Notes under the pieces: generated by a model
What the model was told of the DNA's origin: nothing
Seen by the model: only the letters and a program-made list of their open reading frames with translations
Database searches by the model: none
Translations under genes and position numbers: made by a program
Shown: positions 26,109 through 35,367 of the stretch, piece after piece
How positions within the stretch are numbered: position 1 is the stretch's first letter
Layout: each line of letters opens with the position of its first letter
Assembly (NCBI GenBank): GCA_964579825.1
Contig: CAZOHT010000020.1
Location: 1 to 64,000 of the forward strand
Length of the DNA: 64,000 nucleotides
Source of the DNA: SPCO01 sp964579825
GTDB lineage: Bacteria > Chloroflexota > Limnocylindria > Limnocylindrales > CSP1-4
Direction of reading: 5' to 3'

Positions 26109-26762
26109 TCACTCGGTCAGGCCGGCCTCGGCGGCGACATCGGCCCCCCACTCGTGGGTGTGCCCGGCAGGCGGATCCGGCGGACCTTCGTAGGCGGGCA
26201 GGTCCGCACGAGGCGTATCGACGTCGTGGGTGACGCCGGGATCCCCGACCTCGACGATCCGGCTCGGGATCGCGGCGACCAGGTCCTCGATGACGTCCGG
26301 AGGCATCCGCGTCGGGGCCACGGCGGCCAGCGTTGCCATGCGGGCGGTCGGGACGAGGACCGGCCAGCCGGGTTCTCCCTGCCAGGCCGGTCGGAGGACG
26401 GTCGTCCCATCCAGTCCGTGGGCCTCGATCAGCGACGTCACCGTCTCGGGCCCGACCCAGGTCATGCGGGCCGGCCAGAGCAGGACGGCGGTCGTGTCGC
26501 GGACCTCGGCCATCGCCAGTTCGGTGCCGCGCACCATCTGGCCCGCGGGCCCGGTCTCCGTCGGAGCCGGTGCACCCAGCATGGCCTCAGACCCAAGGAG
26601 CGCCTTCGCCACGGCGCCGTCCACGTCGGGCGAGACGACGATCACCGGGAGGGCCCCGCCGGACCACGCGATATCGGCCAGGCGACGGACCCGTGCCTGT
26701 CCTTCGGTGGGTGCCACGGCGCCCTCCGCCGTCGCGGACAGGATGACGGCCGCGACGGTCAT
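26109..26762 (-). CDS. MobA-like (molybdenum cofactor-type) nucleotidyltransferase
   Basis: A 217-residue protein with the N-terminal beta strand of the NTP-transferase fold (TVAAVILSATAEG, in place of the classic LAAGxGxRMG loop), followed by LPVIVVSPD, VLLWPARMTWVGPETV (metal-binding region) and LRPAWQGEPGWPVLVP. This matches the general plan of CTP:molybdopterin cytidylyltransferase/MobA-like enzymes, but the glycine-rich nucleotide loop is degenerate, so it may have altered or lost activity. ATG 26762 overlaps the stop of a 38-codon upstream frame (ATGA). No other molybdenum genes are in the window. Confidence 0.6.
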   Translation of the reverse strand: MTVAAVILSATAEGAVAPTEGQARVRRLADIAWSGGALPVIVVSPDVDGAVAKALLGSEAMLGAPAPTETGPAGQMVRGTELAMAEVRDTTAVLLWPARMTWVGPETVTSLIEAHGLDGTTVLRPAWQGEPGWPVLVPTARMATLAAVAPTRMPPDVIEDLVAAIPSRIVEVGDPGVTHDVDTPRADLPAYEGPPDPPAGHTHEWGADVAAEAGLTE

Positions 26763-26875
26763 GCCGCCCCCCGGTGCCGGTCCGTCACGAGGAGCGTGCC
26801 GGCGGGGGTGTCGCCGGGGACGCTGACAGGCGGCATCTCCTGGCGGCCGGATCCGGAGCGTTCGACGCGACTCAT
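26759..26875 (-). CDS. possible 38-residue protein coupled to the MobA-like gene
   Basis: ATG 26875 opens a 38-codon frame whose TGA overlaps the next ATG by 4 nt, the same coupling seen between real genes here. The peptide (starting MSRVERSGSG and containing VSVPGDTPAGTLLVTD) has no membrane segment or known motif. It may be a genuine small protein or a leader peptide. Evidence is limited to the overlap. Confidence 0.3.
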   Translation of the reverse strand: MSRVERSGSGRQEMPPVSVPGDTPAGTLLVTDRHRGAA

Positions 26876-26970
26876 CGCCGCAGCATAGGGCGGACGTTGG
26901 TGCGGGTCCACATCCCGGCGACGGATGCGGCGACCTGCGGGGCCGTGCGGCGCCCTGCGGGCCCGTGTGC

Positions 26971-27301
26971 TGGCTCAGAGCCATCGAATCCGAACGACAG
27001 CGATGCGCCCGGCGCCGTGTGCTGGCTCTGAGCCAGTGGATCCCGTGATTCGTGGTCCCAGCCGGACACTGCGCGTCCGATCGCTGGCTCTGCGCCANNN
27101 NNNNNNNNNNNNNNNNNNNNNNNNNNNNNNNNNNNNNNNNNNNNNNNNNNNNNNNNNNNNNNNNNNNNNNNNNNNNNNNNNNNNNNNNNNNNNNNNNGCA
27201 CGCAAGCGTCGTTCGGCCCGAAACCGCCCCGATCGCTGGCTCTGCGCCAGCACGCAAGCGTCGTTCGGCCCGAAACCGCCCCGATCGCTGGCTCTGCGCC
27301 A
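26971..27301. repeat. tandem array with 52-bp period and palindromic core TGGCTCnGAGCCA
   Basis: Core copies start at 26971 (TGGCTCAGAGCCA), 27023 (TGGCTCTGAGCCA), 27085, 27237 and 27289 (TGGCTCTGCGCCA). Spacing is exactly 52 bp for the first pair and the last pair and 62 bp for the second step. The two units at 27198-27249 and 27250-27301 are identical over 52 bp and also contain GTTCGGCCCGAAAC, a second near-palindrome. The array is interrupted by the assembly gap, so its true copy number is unknown. 52 bp is close to five helical turns. The unit length is not a multiple of three, so it is not coding. Confidence 0.85.
27098..27197. other. assembly gap (100 N)
   Basis: Exactly 100 unknown bases, a conventional scaffold spacer of unknown real length. 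It falls inside the 52-bp repeat array, so the gap was probably caused by collapse of the repeat. Confidence 0.98.
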
Positions 27302-27314
27302 GCATCGACCAGGT

Positions 27315-27394
27315 GGGCACCACGCCCCGCGGGCACCACGCCCCCCGGTCCATCGACGTTCGGGGCGCACTGGGGGCTCGCTCGGGGCTCGCTC
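27315..27394 (+). repeat. short direct repeats upstream of typA
   Basis: GGGCACCACGCCCC occurs at 27315-27328 and again at 27331-27344 (16-nt period). GGGGCTCGCTC occurs at 27373-27383 and 27384-27394 (11-nt period). They fill the typA upstream region and could bind a regulator in phase with the helix, or reflect slippage. Confidence 0.6.
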
Positions 27395-27433
27395 GGGTCG
27401 ATTCGGGCTCGATGTGCGACACTGCGCACTCCC

Positions 27434-29359
<1,926 letters not shown>

Positions 29360-29369
29360 TCGCACGGTG

Positions 29370-29375
29370 TACGAT
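29370..29375 (+). promoter_or_regulatory. putative -10 element of the cysteine desulfurase-mnmA unit
   Basis: TACGAT lies 7 nt before ATG 29383 in the 23-nt gap after typA; no Shine-Dalgarno sequence is present. Confidence 0.45.
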
Positions 29376-29382
29376 CGGCCGG

Positions 29383-30567
29383 ATGCCGATCTACCTCGAT
29401 CACGCGGCGACGACCCCGCTCCGTCGCGAGGTCCTTGACGCGATGCTCCCATACCTCACCGGATCCTTCGGGAACCCGAGTTCCGCGCACGGTTTCGGCC
29501 GCGCCGCGCGAGCGGCGCTCGATGGCGCCCATGAGCAGGTCGCGGCGGACCTGGGCGCCGAGGCCCGCGAGATCGTCTTCACCTCGGGGGGCACGGAGGC
29601 GATCAACCTGGCCCTCAAGGGCGCGGCGTGGGCCGGCAAGGCCCGTGGGCACCGCATCGTGACCTCGTCGATCGAGCATCACGCCGTCGGGCACACCCTC
29701 CGCTACCTCGAGAAGTTCGGCTTCGAGGTCGTCGAGCTGCCGGTCGACCGGTATGGACGGGTGGATCCGGATGACGTCGAAGCCGCCCTCACCGATCGGA
29801 CCATCCTGGTGTCGGTCATGCTCGCCAACAACGAGGTCGGCACCATCCAGCCGATCGCCCGGATCGCCGAGGTGGTCCATGCCCGCCGGGGCATCCTGCT
29901 CCACGTGGACGCCGTCCAGGCCGCGCCGTACCTGCCGGTGGACGTCCGGACGCTGGGGGCGGACCTGCTCTCGCTCGGCGCGCACAAGTTCGAGGGCCCC
30001 AAGGGCGTCGGCGTGCTCTGGGTCAAGCACGGCACGCACATCCTCGCCCAGCAGCAGGGCGGATCGCAGGAGCGCCATCGCCGGGCCGGCACCGAGGATG
30101 TCGCGGGCGCCGTCGGGCTGGCCACCGCGTACCACCTGACGTGCGCGGAACGGTCGGAGACCGCGGCCCGGCTCACGGTCCAGCGCGATCGCCTCGGGGC
30201 GGCGCTCACCGCCGTGCCCGGCACGGAACTGACCGGCCACCCGGTCGAGCGCCTGCCGGGCCTCCTGTCGGTCATCTCGGCCGACACGGACGGGACCGCG
30301 GTGGCGATGGCACTGGACCTCGAGGGCATCGCCTGCTCGGTGGGGTCCGCCTGTGCCACCGGGTCGGCCGATGTCAGCCATGTCCTGACGGCGATGGGCT
30401 ATCCCGAGGAGGAGGCGCGCGGCGCGCTCCGCGTGTCGCTGGGTCGGACGACGACGGACGATGAGGTCGCGGCGGCGATCGACGTGATCCCGAGGGTCCT
30501 CGAGTCGATGCGGACGGGGACGATGGCGGTCAGGGCGGATCCGCTCGGCCAGGGCGTGCCGGCATGA
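29383..30567 (+). CDS. iscS: cysteine desulfurase (IscS/NifS family)
   Basis: A 394-residue PLP enzyme that removes sulfur from cysteine as an enzyme-bound persulfide. Motifs include YLDHAATTPL, the PLP contacts FTSGGTEA and IEHHA, the Schiff-base Lys202 in LGAHKFEGPKG, and the persulfide Cys324 in GSACATGSADVSHV. This is the class I (NifS/IscS) type with a long active-site loop. The gene overlaps mnmA by 4 nt (ATGA), so sulfur for tRNA 2-thiouridine is its most likely use, although it could also supply Fe-S cluster assembly. No scaffold genes lie nearby. Confidence 0.94.
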   Translation: MPIYLDHAATTPLRREVLDAMLPYLTGSFGNPSSAHGFGRAARAALDGAHEQVAADLGAEAREIVFTSGGTEAINLALKGAAWAGKARGHRIVTSSIEHHAVGHTLRYLEKFGFEVVELPVDRYGRVDPDDVEAALTDRTILVSVMLANNEVGTIQPIARIAEVVHARRGILLHVDAVQAAPYLPVDVRTLGADLLSLGAHKFEGPKGVGVLWVKHGTHILAQQQGGSQERHRRAGTEDVAGAVGLATAYHLTCAERSETAARLTVQRDRLGAALTAVPGTELTGHPVERLPGLLSVISADTDGTAVAMALDLEGIACSVGSACATGSADVSHVLTAMGYPEEEARGALRVSLGRTTTDDEVAAAIDVIPRVLESMRTGTMAVRADPLGQGVPA

Positions 30568-31664
30568 GCCGGATCCTCGTCGCGATGTCCGGTGGTGTGG
30601 ACTCGTCCGTCGCGGCCGCCATCCTGCACGAGCAGGGCCACGAGGTGGTCGGCGTCTGGATGCGCCTGCACGACGTCGCGGACAGCTACTCCGAGGTCAA
30701 GAAGAGTTGCTGCTCCGCGGACGCGGCCGACGATGCCCGGCGCGTGGCGGCCCAGCTCGACATCCCGTTCTACGTCATGAACCTCGAGCGCGAGTTCGAC
30801 GCCGGGGTCATGCAGCCGTTCCTGGATGCGTACCTGGGCGGGACGACGCCGAGTCCGTGCGTGGACTGCAACACCTACGTCAAGTTCGGGGCGCTCCTCG
30901 GACGGGCCCGGCATCAATACGAGTGCGACGCGGTCGCGACCGGGCACTACGCGCGACACGACACGGGGCCCGACGGTGCCGCGCGACTCCTGCGCGCGAA
31001 GGACGTGGACAAGGATCAGACCTACTTCCTGTACGGCCTCCGCCAGGACCAGCTGGCCCACGCCCGGTTCCCGCTCGGCGAGCTGACCAAGCCCGAGGTC
31101 CGCGACGTGGCCCGGGGCCTCGGCCTCGCGACCGCGGAGAAGCCCGAGAGCCAGGAGATCTGCTTCGTCCCGGGCGGCGACTATCGTGACGCCCTGCGCG
31201 AACGGGCCGGCTGGCAGCCGCAGCCCGGGCCGCTCGTCGACGCCGATGGCGCATCCCTGGGAGCGCACGGGGGATCGGCCGGCTACACCGTCGGGCAGCG
31301 ACGCGGCCTGGGGGTCGCTCTCGGCGAGCCGCGCTACGTCAGTCGCATCGACCCGCGCTCCAACACGATCCAGCTGGGCCGGCGCGAGGACCTCGAGACC
31401 CGGACGGTCGCCCTGGAGCGGACCTCGTTCGTCGCCGGCCGTGCGCCCGCGTCGAGCGACGCCGACGGATCGTTCCGTGCCGAGATCCGGATCCGTCACC
31501 GGGCGACGCCGATCCCGGCCTCGGTCCGGCGTGACCCCACCGTGACGGGGACCGGCCGCTGGATGGTGGAGACGGACCGGCCCGTCTGGGCGGTCGCGCC
31601 CGGTCAGGCGGCCGTTCTGTACGACGGCGACCTGGTGCTGGGTGGCGGCCGGATCGCGGCCTGA
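30564..31664 (+). CDS. mnmA: tRNA-specific 2-thiouridylase MnmA
   Basis: A 366-residue PP-loop enzyme that thiolates U34 of Glu, Gln and Lys tRNAs. The ATP-pyrophosphatase motif SGGVDSS is at residues 9-15. The catalytic cysteine pair is Cys99 (PSPCVDCN) and Cys200 (SQEICFVP), which cycle through a disulfide/persulfide. The C-terminal beta-barrel region (YTVGQRRGLGV, from about 230) contacts tRNA. The ATG overlaps the desulfurase stop (ATGA), so the sulfur donor and acceptor are made together. Confidence 0.96.
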   Translation: MSRILVAMSGGVDSSVAAAILHEQGHEVVGVWMRLHDVADSYSEVKKSCCSADAADDARRVAAQLDIPFYVMNLEREFDAGVMQPFLDAYLGGTTPSPCVDCNTYVKFGALLGRARHQYECDAVATGHYARHDTGPDGAARLLRAKDVDKDQTYFLYGLRQDQLAHARFPLGELTKPEVRDVARGLGLATAEKPESQEICFVPGGDYRDALRERAGWQPQPGPLVDADGASLGAHGGSAGYTVGQRRGLGVALGEPRYVSRIDPRSNTIQLGRREDLETRTVALERTSFVAGRAPASSDADGSFRAEIRIRHRATPIPASVRRDPTVTGTGRWMVETDRPVWAVAPGQAAVLYDGDLVLGGGRIAA

Positions 31665-31942
31665 TGGCCATCGGCCCCGCGCTCATCCTCGGGGCGCTCG
31701 TCGGGATCTTTCATGCCTCGCTCTACGTGTTCATCCGCGGCTCGGCCGGGGGGCGCCTGCCGGTGCTGCTCGTGGCCTCGGTGCTGGGGGCATGGGCGGG
31801 CGACGCCCTGGCGGAGCGACTCGGGCTCGACCTGCTCGTGATCGGCGACTTCCACCTGGTCGGCGCGTCCATCGCCGCCTGGATCGGCATCGGCATCGTG
31901 TCGGTCCTCGCGCTCCTGGGACCGTCGGACACTCGACCGTGA
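31664..31942 (+). CDS. small membrane protein (three hydrophobic segments)
   Basis: A 92-residue protein with hydrophobic segments at about 4-24, 32-50 and 63-85 and little else. I recognise no family; glycine-rich packing (GALVGIFHASLYVF, LVASVLGAWAGDAL) resembles small integral-membrane proteins of unknown role. The ATG shares a base with the mnmA stop, so it is cotranscribed with the thiolation genes. A cytoplasmic-membrane location is the only firm inference. Confidence 0.6.
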   Translation: MAIGPALILGALVGIFHASLYVFIRGSAGGRLPVLLVASVLGAWAGDALAERLGLDLLVIGDFHLVGASIAAWIGIGIVSVLALLGPSDTRP

Positions 31943-31951
31943 GGGGCTGAC

Positions 31952-32164
31952 GTGGACGACCGCGATCCTTCGAGCCGCTTCGTGCGCGGCCTGACGCTCG
32001 GCGCGCTCCTTGGCGCGATCATCGCGGGGTCCTCGATGTGGCGACGCTCGAAGGCGTCGCGCCCGACGACCCGAGGGCGAGGCCCGAACCCGCCGCCCGG
32101 ACCGACCGCCCCGACCGCCCCGACGGACGGCGAGGCGACCCCGATCGACGGCGACCGCCGCTAG
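31952..32164 (+). CDS. small protein with one membrane helix and Pro/Thr-rich tail
   Basis: A 70-residue protein: a short basic start, a single glycine-rich hydrophobic helix (about residues 12-28), a basic patch (MWRRSKASR) and a disordered Pro/Thr/Asp tail. This resembles the general plan of YtxH-type small proteins but is too short to assign. The GTG start is 9 nt after the preceding small gene. Its TAG shares bases with the stop of the convergent dioxygenase gene. Confidence 0.5.
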   Translation: MDDRDPSSRFVRGLTLGALLGAIIAGSSMWRRSKASRPTTRGRGPNPPPGPTAPTAPTDGEATPIDGDRR

Positions 32165-33012
32165 CTCGTCTGGACCGCGATCTCGAACGTCGCGGCCATG
32201 ACGTCACCGTCCGGGACGACGTTCAGCAGCGTCAGGCCCTGGCTCTGCTGGTAGATGCCGTCGCTGGCGTTCCGGACGTCCTGTGGGCCCTTGGACGCGT
32301 ACACGCCGGTGCGGTAGACCTGCTCGCTGAGGGCATCGTCGAAGAAGAGCTGCGACGTGAATTCGAAGCCGCTCGCCTCGCCTGGATCCGTCCGGATCTT
32401 GAAGTGGATGTGGACGGCTCGCCCCGAGTACCAGCCGGGGTAGATCGTCGTGATCGTGGCCTTCCCCTCGGCGTCGGTGTGGACATAGCCGCGCAGGTAG
32501 TCGTGGCCGACCTCGCCCTGGACGTCCGAGTAGTTCCCGAGTGCGTCGCAGTGCCAGACGTCCACCAGGACGCCCTCGAGCGGGATGCACGCGCTGCCAT
32601 CGACCTGCGAGACGACCCAATGGATGCGCAGCAGCGCACCCTCCACGGCGGCACCGTCGGCCGAGTCGATCCGGATGTCCGACCGCTCGATCTTCTCGTC
32701 GACGTAATACGGGCCCTCGGTCAGCTCCGGGACGACGACGCAGGCCGGCAGGGCGTTCGCCGTGGCGGAAGCGACGGCGGCGGCGGACGCGGTGGCGCCG
32801 GCGCCCGCGGCCTGCGACGCCGCGGCGGACCCGGATGCGACCGCGGACCCCGATGCGCCGGGAGCGCAGGCGGCCGCGACCATCCCGACCGAGGCGAGGC
32901 CCATCAGCGCGAGGACCTCGCGGCGCGACAGGACGCGACCGATCATCCGGTCGTCGTCATCGAGAACGTCGAGTGGTGGAGGGGCGATCGGATCGGCGTC
33001 GATTCGTGGCAT
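32161..33012 (-). CDS. exported intradiol ring-cleavage dioxygenase (lipoprotein)
   Basis: A 283-residue protein with a twin-arginine signal (SRREVLALMG, Arg30-Arg31) and a lipobox ending at Cys49, then an Ala/Ser/Gly-rich linker (about 50-88) and a protocatechuate 3,4-dioxygenase-like domain. The four Fe(III) ligands of the family are present: Tyr161, Tyr195 (YPGWYSGR), His201 and His203 (HIHFKI). Known relatives open catechol-type rings between the hydroxyls. Export of an intradiol dioxygenase as a Tat lipoprotein suggests action on aromatic material outside the cell. It is the last gene of a minus-strand cluster and converges with the preceding gene, sharing a CTAG at 32161-32164. Confidence 0.85.
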   Translation of the reverse strand: MPRIDADPIAPPPLDVLDDDDRMIGRVLSRREVLALMGLASVGMVAAACAPGASGSAVASGSAAASQAAGAGATASAAAVASATANALPACVVVPELTEGPYYVDEKIERSDIRIDSADGAAVEGALLRIHWVVSQVDGSACIPLEGVLVDVWHCDALGNYSDVQGEVGHDYLRGYVHTDAEGKATITTIYPGWYSGRAVHIHFKIRTDPGEASGFEFTSQLFFDDALSEQVYRTGVYASKGPQDVRNASDGIYQQSQGLTLLNVVPDGDVMAATFEIAVQTS

Positions 33013-33085
33013 CGGGAGACCTCGGCTGCGTTGGGTTCCTCGCGAGCTTCGCGTCGGTTCCTGAGACGCGGCTGAGACGGGTCGG

Positions 33086-33460
33086 TCAGGTGGCGACCTG
33101 CCCGGCCAACCCGACCGCCACGAGGGCCAGTACGGCGGGGAGTGTCTGCACGAGGAGGATCCGACGGCTGACCGTCGCGCCGCCGTACAGGCCGGCGACG
33201 ATGACGCACAGCAGGAAGAACAGCTTGACCTGGAAGCCGACCGGATCGGCGGCCAGCAGGCCCCAGATGAGGCCGGCCGCGAGGAAGCCGTTGTAGAGGC
33301 CCTGGTTGGCCGCCAGGGTCGCCGATCGATCGGCGAAGTCCTGGTCCATGCGGAACGCCTTGAGGCCCCGTGGCGTGCGCCACAGGAACATCTCAAGGAC
33401 CAGGATGTAGACGTGGATCGCCGCGACGATGGCGACGAGCAGGACCGCGAGGGTGGCCAT
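33086..33460 (-). CDS. DUF1304 family membrane protein
   Basis: A 124-residue protein with four hydrophobic segments and the family-typical N-terminus (IVAAIHVYILVLEMFLWRTPRGLKAF). DUF1304 proteins are small integral membrane proteins of unknown function. ATG 33460 has AGGAG 5 nt upstream and starts 8 nt after the permease stop, so it is cotranscribed with the ABC exporter. Confidence 0.8.
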   Translation of the reverse strand: MATLAVLLVAIVAAIHVYILVLEMFLWRTPRGLKAFRMDQDFADRSATLAANQGLYNGFLAAGLIWGLLAADPVGFQVKLFFLLCVIVAGLYGGATVSRRILLVQTLPAVLALVAVGLAGQVAT

Positions 33461-33468
33461 GACGACTC

Positions 33469-34338
33469 CTATTCGTTGATGTCGAGTCGGCGGAAGCGGG
33501 CGATGGCCAGCAGCATCGGGAGCGTGCCCCATGCGAGCAAGGCCGCGATCGACAGGCCAGCGGGGACGATCCGGGCGATGTCGGACCCGGGGCTCAACAG
33601 TCGGTTGATGGAACCCGTGATCGTGATCGCGGGCAGCCACGGGATCGCGCTGGTCGCCCAGAACGGCGTCGAGGCGAGTGCGACGTCGGCGGCGAGCAGG
33701 AGCACCGTCAACAGGAAGGCCAGGCTCATCGAGCGGGTCAGGACCGCGAGCAGGGCAGGGACGGCCGCGAACGGCAGCACGATCGCGCAGCGAAGGAGGA
33801 TCTGCGCCAGGAGATCGGGGGTGGCCACGGCGGACGACTGGAGCGGCACACCTTCGACGCTCATCAGGAACGGCAGCACGGCCCCGAGCGCCAGCGCGAG
33901 GAGGAGCGCCATCCCAAGCAGGCCGACGATGACGAGGAAGCGCATCGCGAGGGTGCGCCCGCGGCTGGTCGTCAGGTGGAGGGTTCGGACGGTGCCCCAC
34001 TCGAACTCCCCGGCGGTCAGTGCCACGGCAAGGTAGATCGCGAGAAGCGCCGGGGGCCCGAGGTTACCGATGACCTTGAGCAGACTCGCGGGAAACGCGA
34101 ACGCCGGCAGCTCGATCGCCATCTGGTCACGCCAGCTCGCGAGCATCTGCGCGCGGATGTCGGCCTCGGCGACCGGATCGTACGGGTCGGTGACGACATC
34201 CATGGACGGGGGTGTCGTGAGCGTGTTGAACTCCATGACGAAGAGGACGCCCATGACCAGTGGCACGACGGCGACGAGGATCCACAGGTCGCGCCGACGA
34301 CCGAATCGGACCCGGTCGGCGGCCAGGAGGCGCCTCAT
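33469..34338 (-). CDS. ABC transporter permease (ABC-2 type)
   Basis: A 289-residue protein with six hydrophobic segments and a periplasmic loop between the first two, as in ABC-2/NatB-type exporter permeases. The LTAGEFEWGTVRTL segment matches the conserved E-x-G-T-x-x-T coupling region of this family. Its ATG overlaps the stop of the ATPase gene by 4 nt. The exported substrate is unknown; with one ATPase and one permease the transporter would be a homodimer. Confidence 0.85.
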   Translation of the reverse strand: MRRLLAADRVRFGRRRDLWILVAVVPLVMGVLFVMEFNTLTTPPSMDVVTDPYDPVAEADIRAQMLASWRDQMAIELPAFAFPASLLKVIGNLGPPALLAIYLAVALTAGEFEWGTVRTLHLTTSRGRTLAMRFLVIVGLLGMALLLALALGAVLPFLMSVEGVPLQSSAVATPDLLAQILLRCAIVLPFAAVPALLAVLTRSMSLAFLLTVLLLAADVALASTPFWATSAIPWLPAITITGSINRLLSPGSDIARIVPAGLSIAALLAWGTLPMLLAIARFRRLDINE

Positions 34339-35264
34339 GACGGCGGAGCCGCATCGGTGGTCCCGGTCAGTCGCAGGAAGACGTCCTCGAGCGAGTCGTG
34401 CCGGCGGATGAGCCCGTCGGGGTGGACGTCGACCGCGGCGAGGAGCCGACTGACGGTGGAGCCGTCCGGGGCGCCGTCCACCCAGAGCTCGACCGGGTCA
34501 TCAGCCGGGAGTACGCCGAAGCCGGCGCCTTCGAGGGCTCGTCGTGCGGCCGGCAGGTCGTCCGGCAGCAGCCGAACCTCGATCCGTTCGCCACCTCCGG
34601 CCAACGCCTGGGGCGTACCACTTGCGACGATCCGGCCGTGGTCGACGATCGTGACGTGGTCGCACGTCTTCTCGACTTCGGTCAGCAGGTGGCTCGAGAC
34701 GAGGATCGTCCGACCGTCGCCGGCCAGCGCGAGCAGGAGGTCGCGGATCTCGACGATCCCGGCTGGGTCGAGCCCGTTGACGGGCTCATCGAGGATGAGG
34801 AGGGGCGGGTCGGCGAGCAGGGCCAGGGCGATCCCGAGGCGCTGGCGCATGCCGGTCGAGTAGCCGTTGGCCGCTCGGCCGCCGGCCGTCGTGAGGTCGA
34901 CCAGACCGAGGCACTCGGCGATCCGGGCGTCCTGTCGGGCCCGCGGCCAGCCCCAGGCGGCGGCCAGGACCCGGAGGTTCTCGGCACCGGACAGGTGCGG
35001 GTAGAACACCGGGGTCGCGACCATCGCACCGACGCGCTCTCCGGCGACCCAGCGCTGATCCACGAGGATGCCGTCGATGTGGACCGAACCGGCGTCCGCC
35101 CGGACGAGGCCGACCAGGATGCGCAGCGCGGTCGTCTTGCCCGCTCCGTTCGGTCCCAGCAGGCCCACCACCTGGCCCGCATCCACGGCGAGGTCGAGGC
35201 CGTCCAGGGCGGCCACGTCTCCATAGCGTTTCCGCAGCCCGGCCGCCTCGAGAACGTGCGTCAT
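34335..35264 (-). CDS. ABC transporter ATP-binding protein
   Basis: A 309-residue ABC ATPase with Walker A GPNGAGKT (about 40-47), Q-loop, signature YSTGMRQRLGIALAL (a TGMRQ variant of LSGGQ typical of ABC-2 exporters), Walker B LLILDEPVNGLDP and the switch His in VSSHLL. A C-terminal extension (about 220-309) resembles the regulatory domain of antibiotic and NatA-type exporters. ATG 35264 is preferred; an upstream in-frame ATG at 35291 lacks support. This is the first gene of the four-gene minus-strand cluster and faces alaS divergently. Confidence 0.93.
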   Translation of the reverse strand: MTHVLEAAGLRKRYGDVAALDGLDLAVDAGQVVGLLGPNGAGKTTALRILVGLVRADAGSVHIDGILVDQRWVAGERVGAMVATPVFYPHLSGAENLRVLAAAWGWPRARQDARIAECLGLVDLTTAGGRAANGYSTGMRQRLGIALALLADPPLLILDEPVNGLDPAGIVEIRDLLLALAGDGRTILVSSHLLTEVEKTCDHVTIVDHGRIVASGTPQALAGGGERIEVRLLPDDLPAARRALEGAGFGVLPADDPVELWVDGAPDGSTVSRLLAAVDVHPDGLIRRHDSLEDVFLRLTGTTDAAPPS

Positions 35265-35353
35265 CCGCCCCAGCATTCGTGGTCGGCCCACCCGATGTCA
35301 ACGGTTCAGCCGGTCCGCTCGGTCGCCGAGGCCGCAGTGCGGTCACGGTTCGC

Positions 35354-35359
35354 TACCAT
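35354..35359 (+). promoter_or_regulatory. putative -10 element of alaS (leaderless)
   Basis: TACCAT lies 8 nt before the alaS ATG. No Shine-Dalgarno sequence is present in the 103-nt divergent region. Confidence 0.42.
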
Positions 35360-35367
35360 TGCGTCCG

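Larger units (their letters stand above)
26876..27433. other. 558-nt intergenic region between divergent genes
   Basis: This is the divergent region between the minus-strand MobA-like unit and typA. It contains a 52-bp-period palindrome array, 100 unknown bases, direct repeats upstream of typA and no credible gene. Frames that cross it run through the unknown bases. Confidence 0.6.

Noticed and set aside
26971..27301. CRISPR array
   Set aside because: Units are contiguous 52-bp repeats without unique spacers of constant length, and there are no cas genes.
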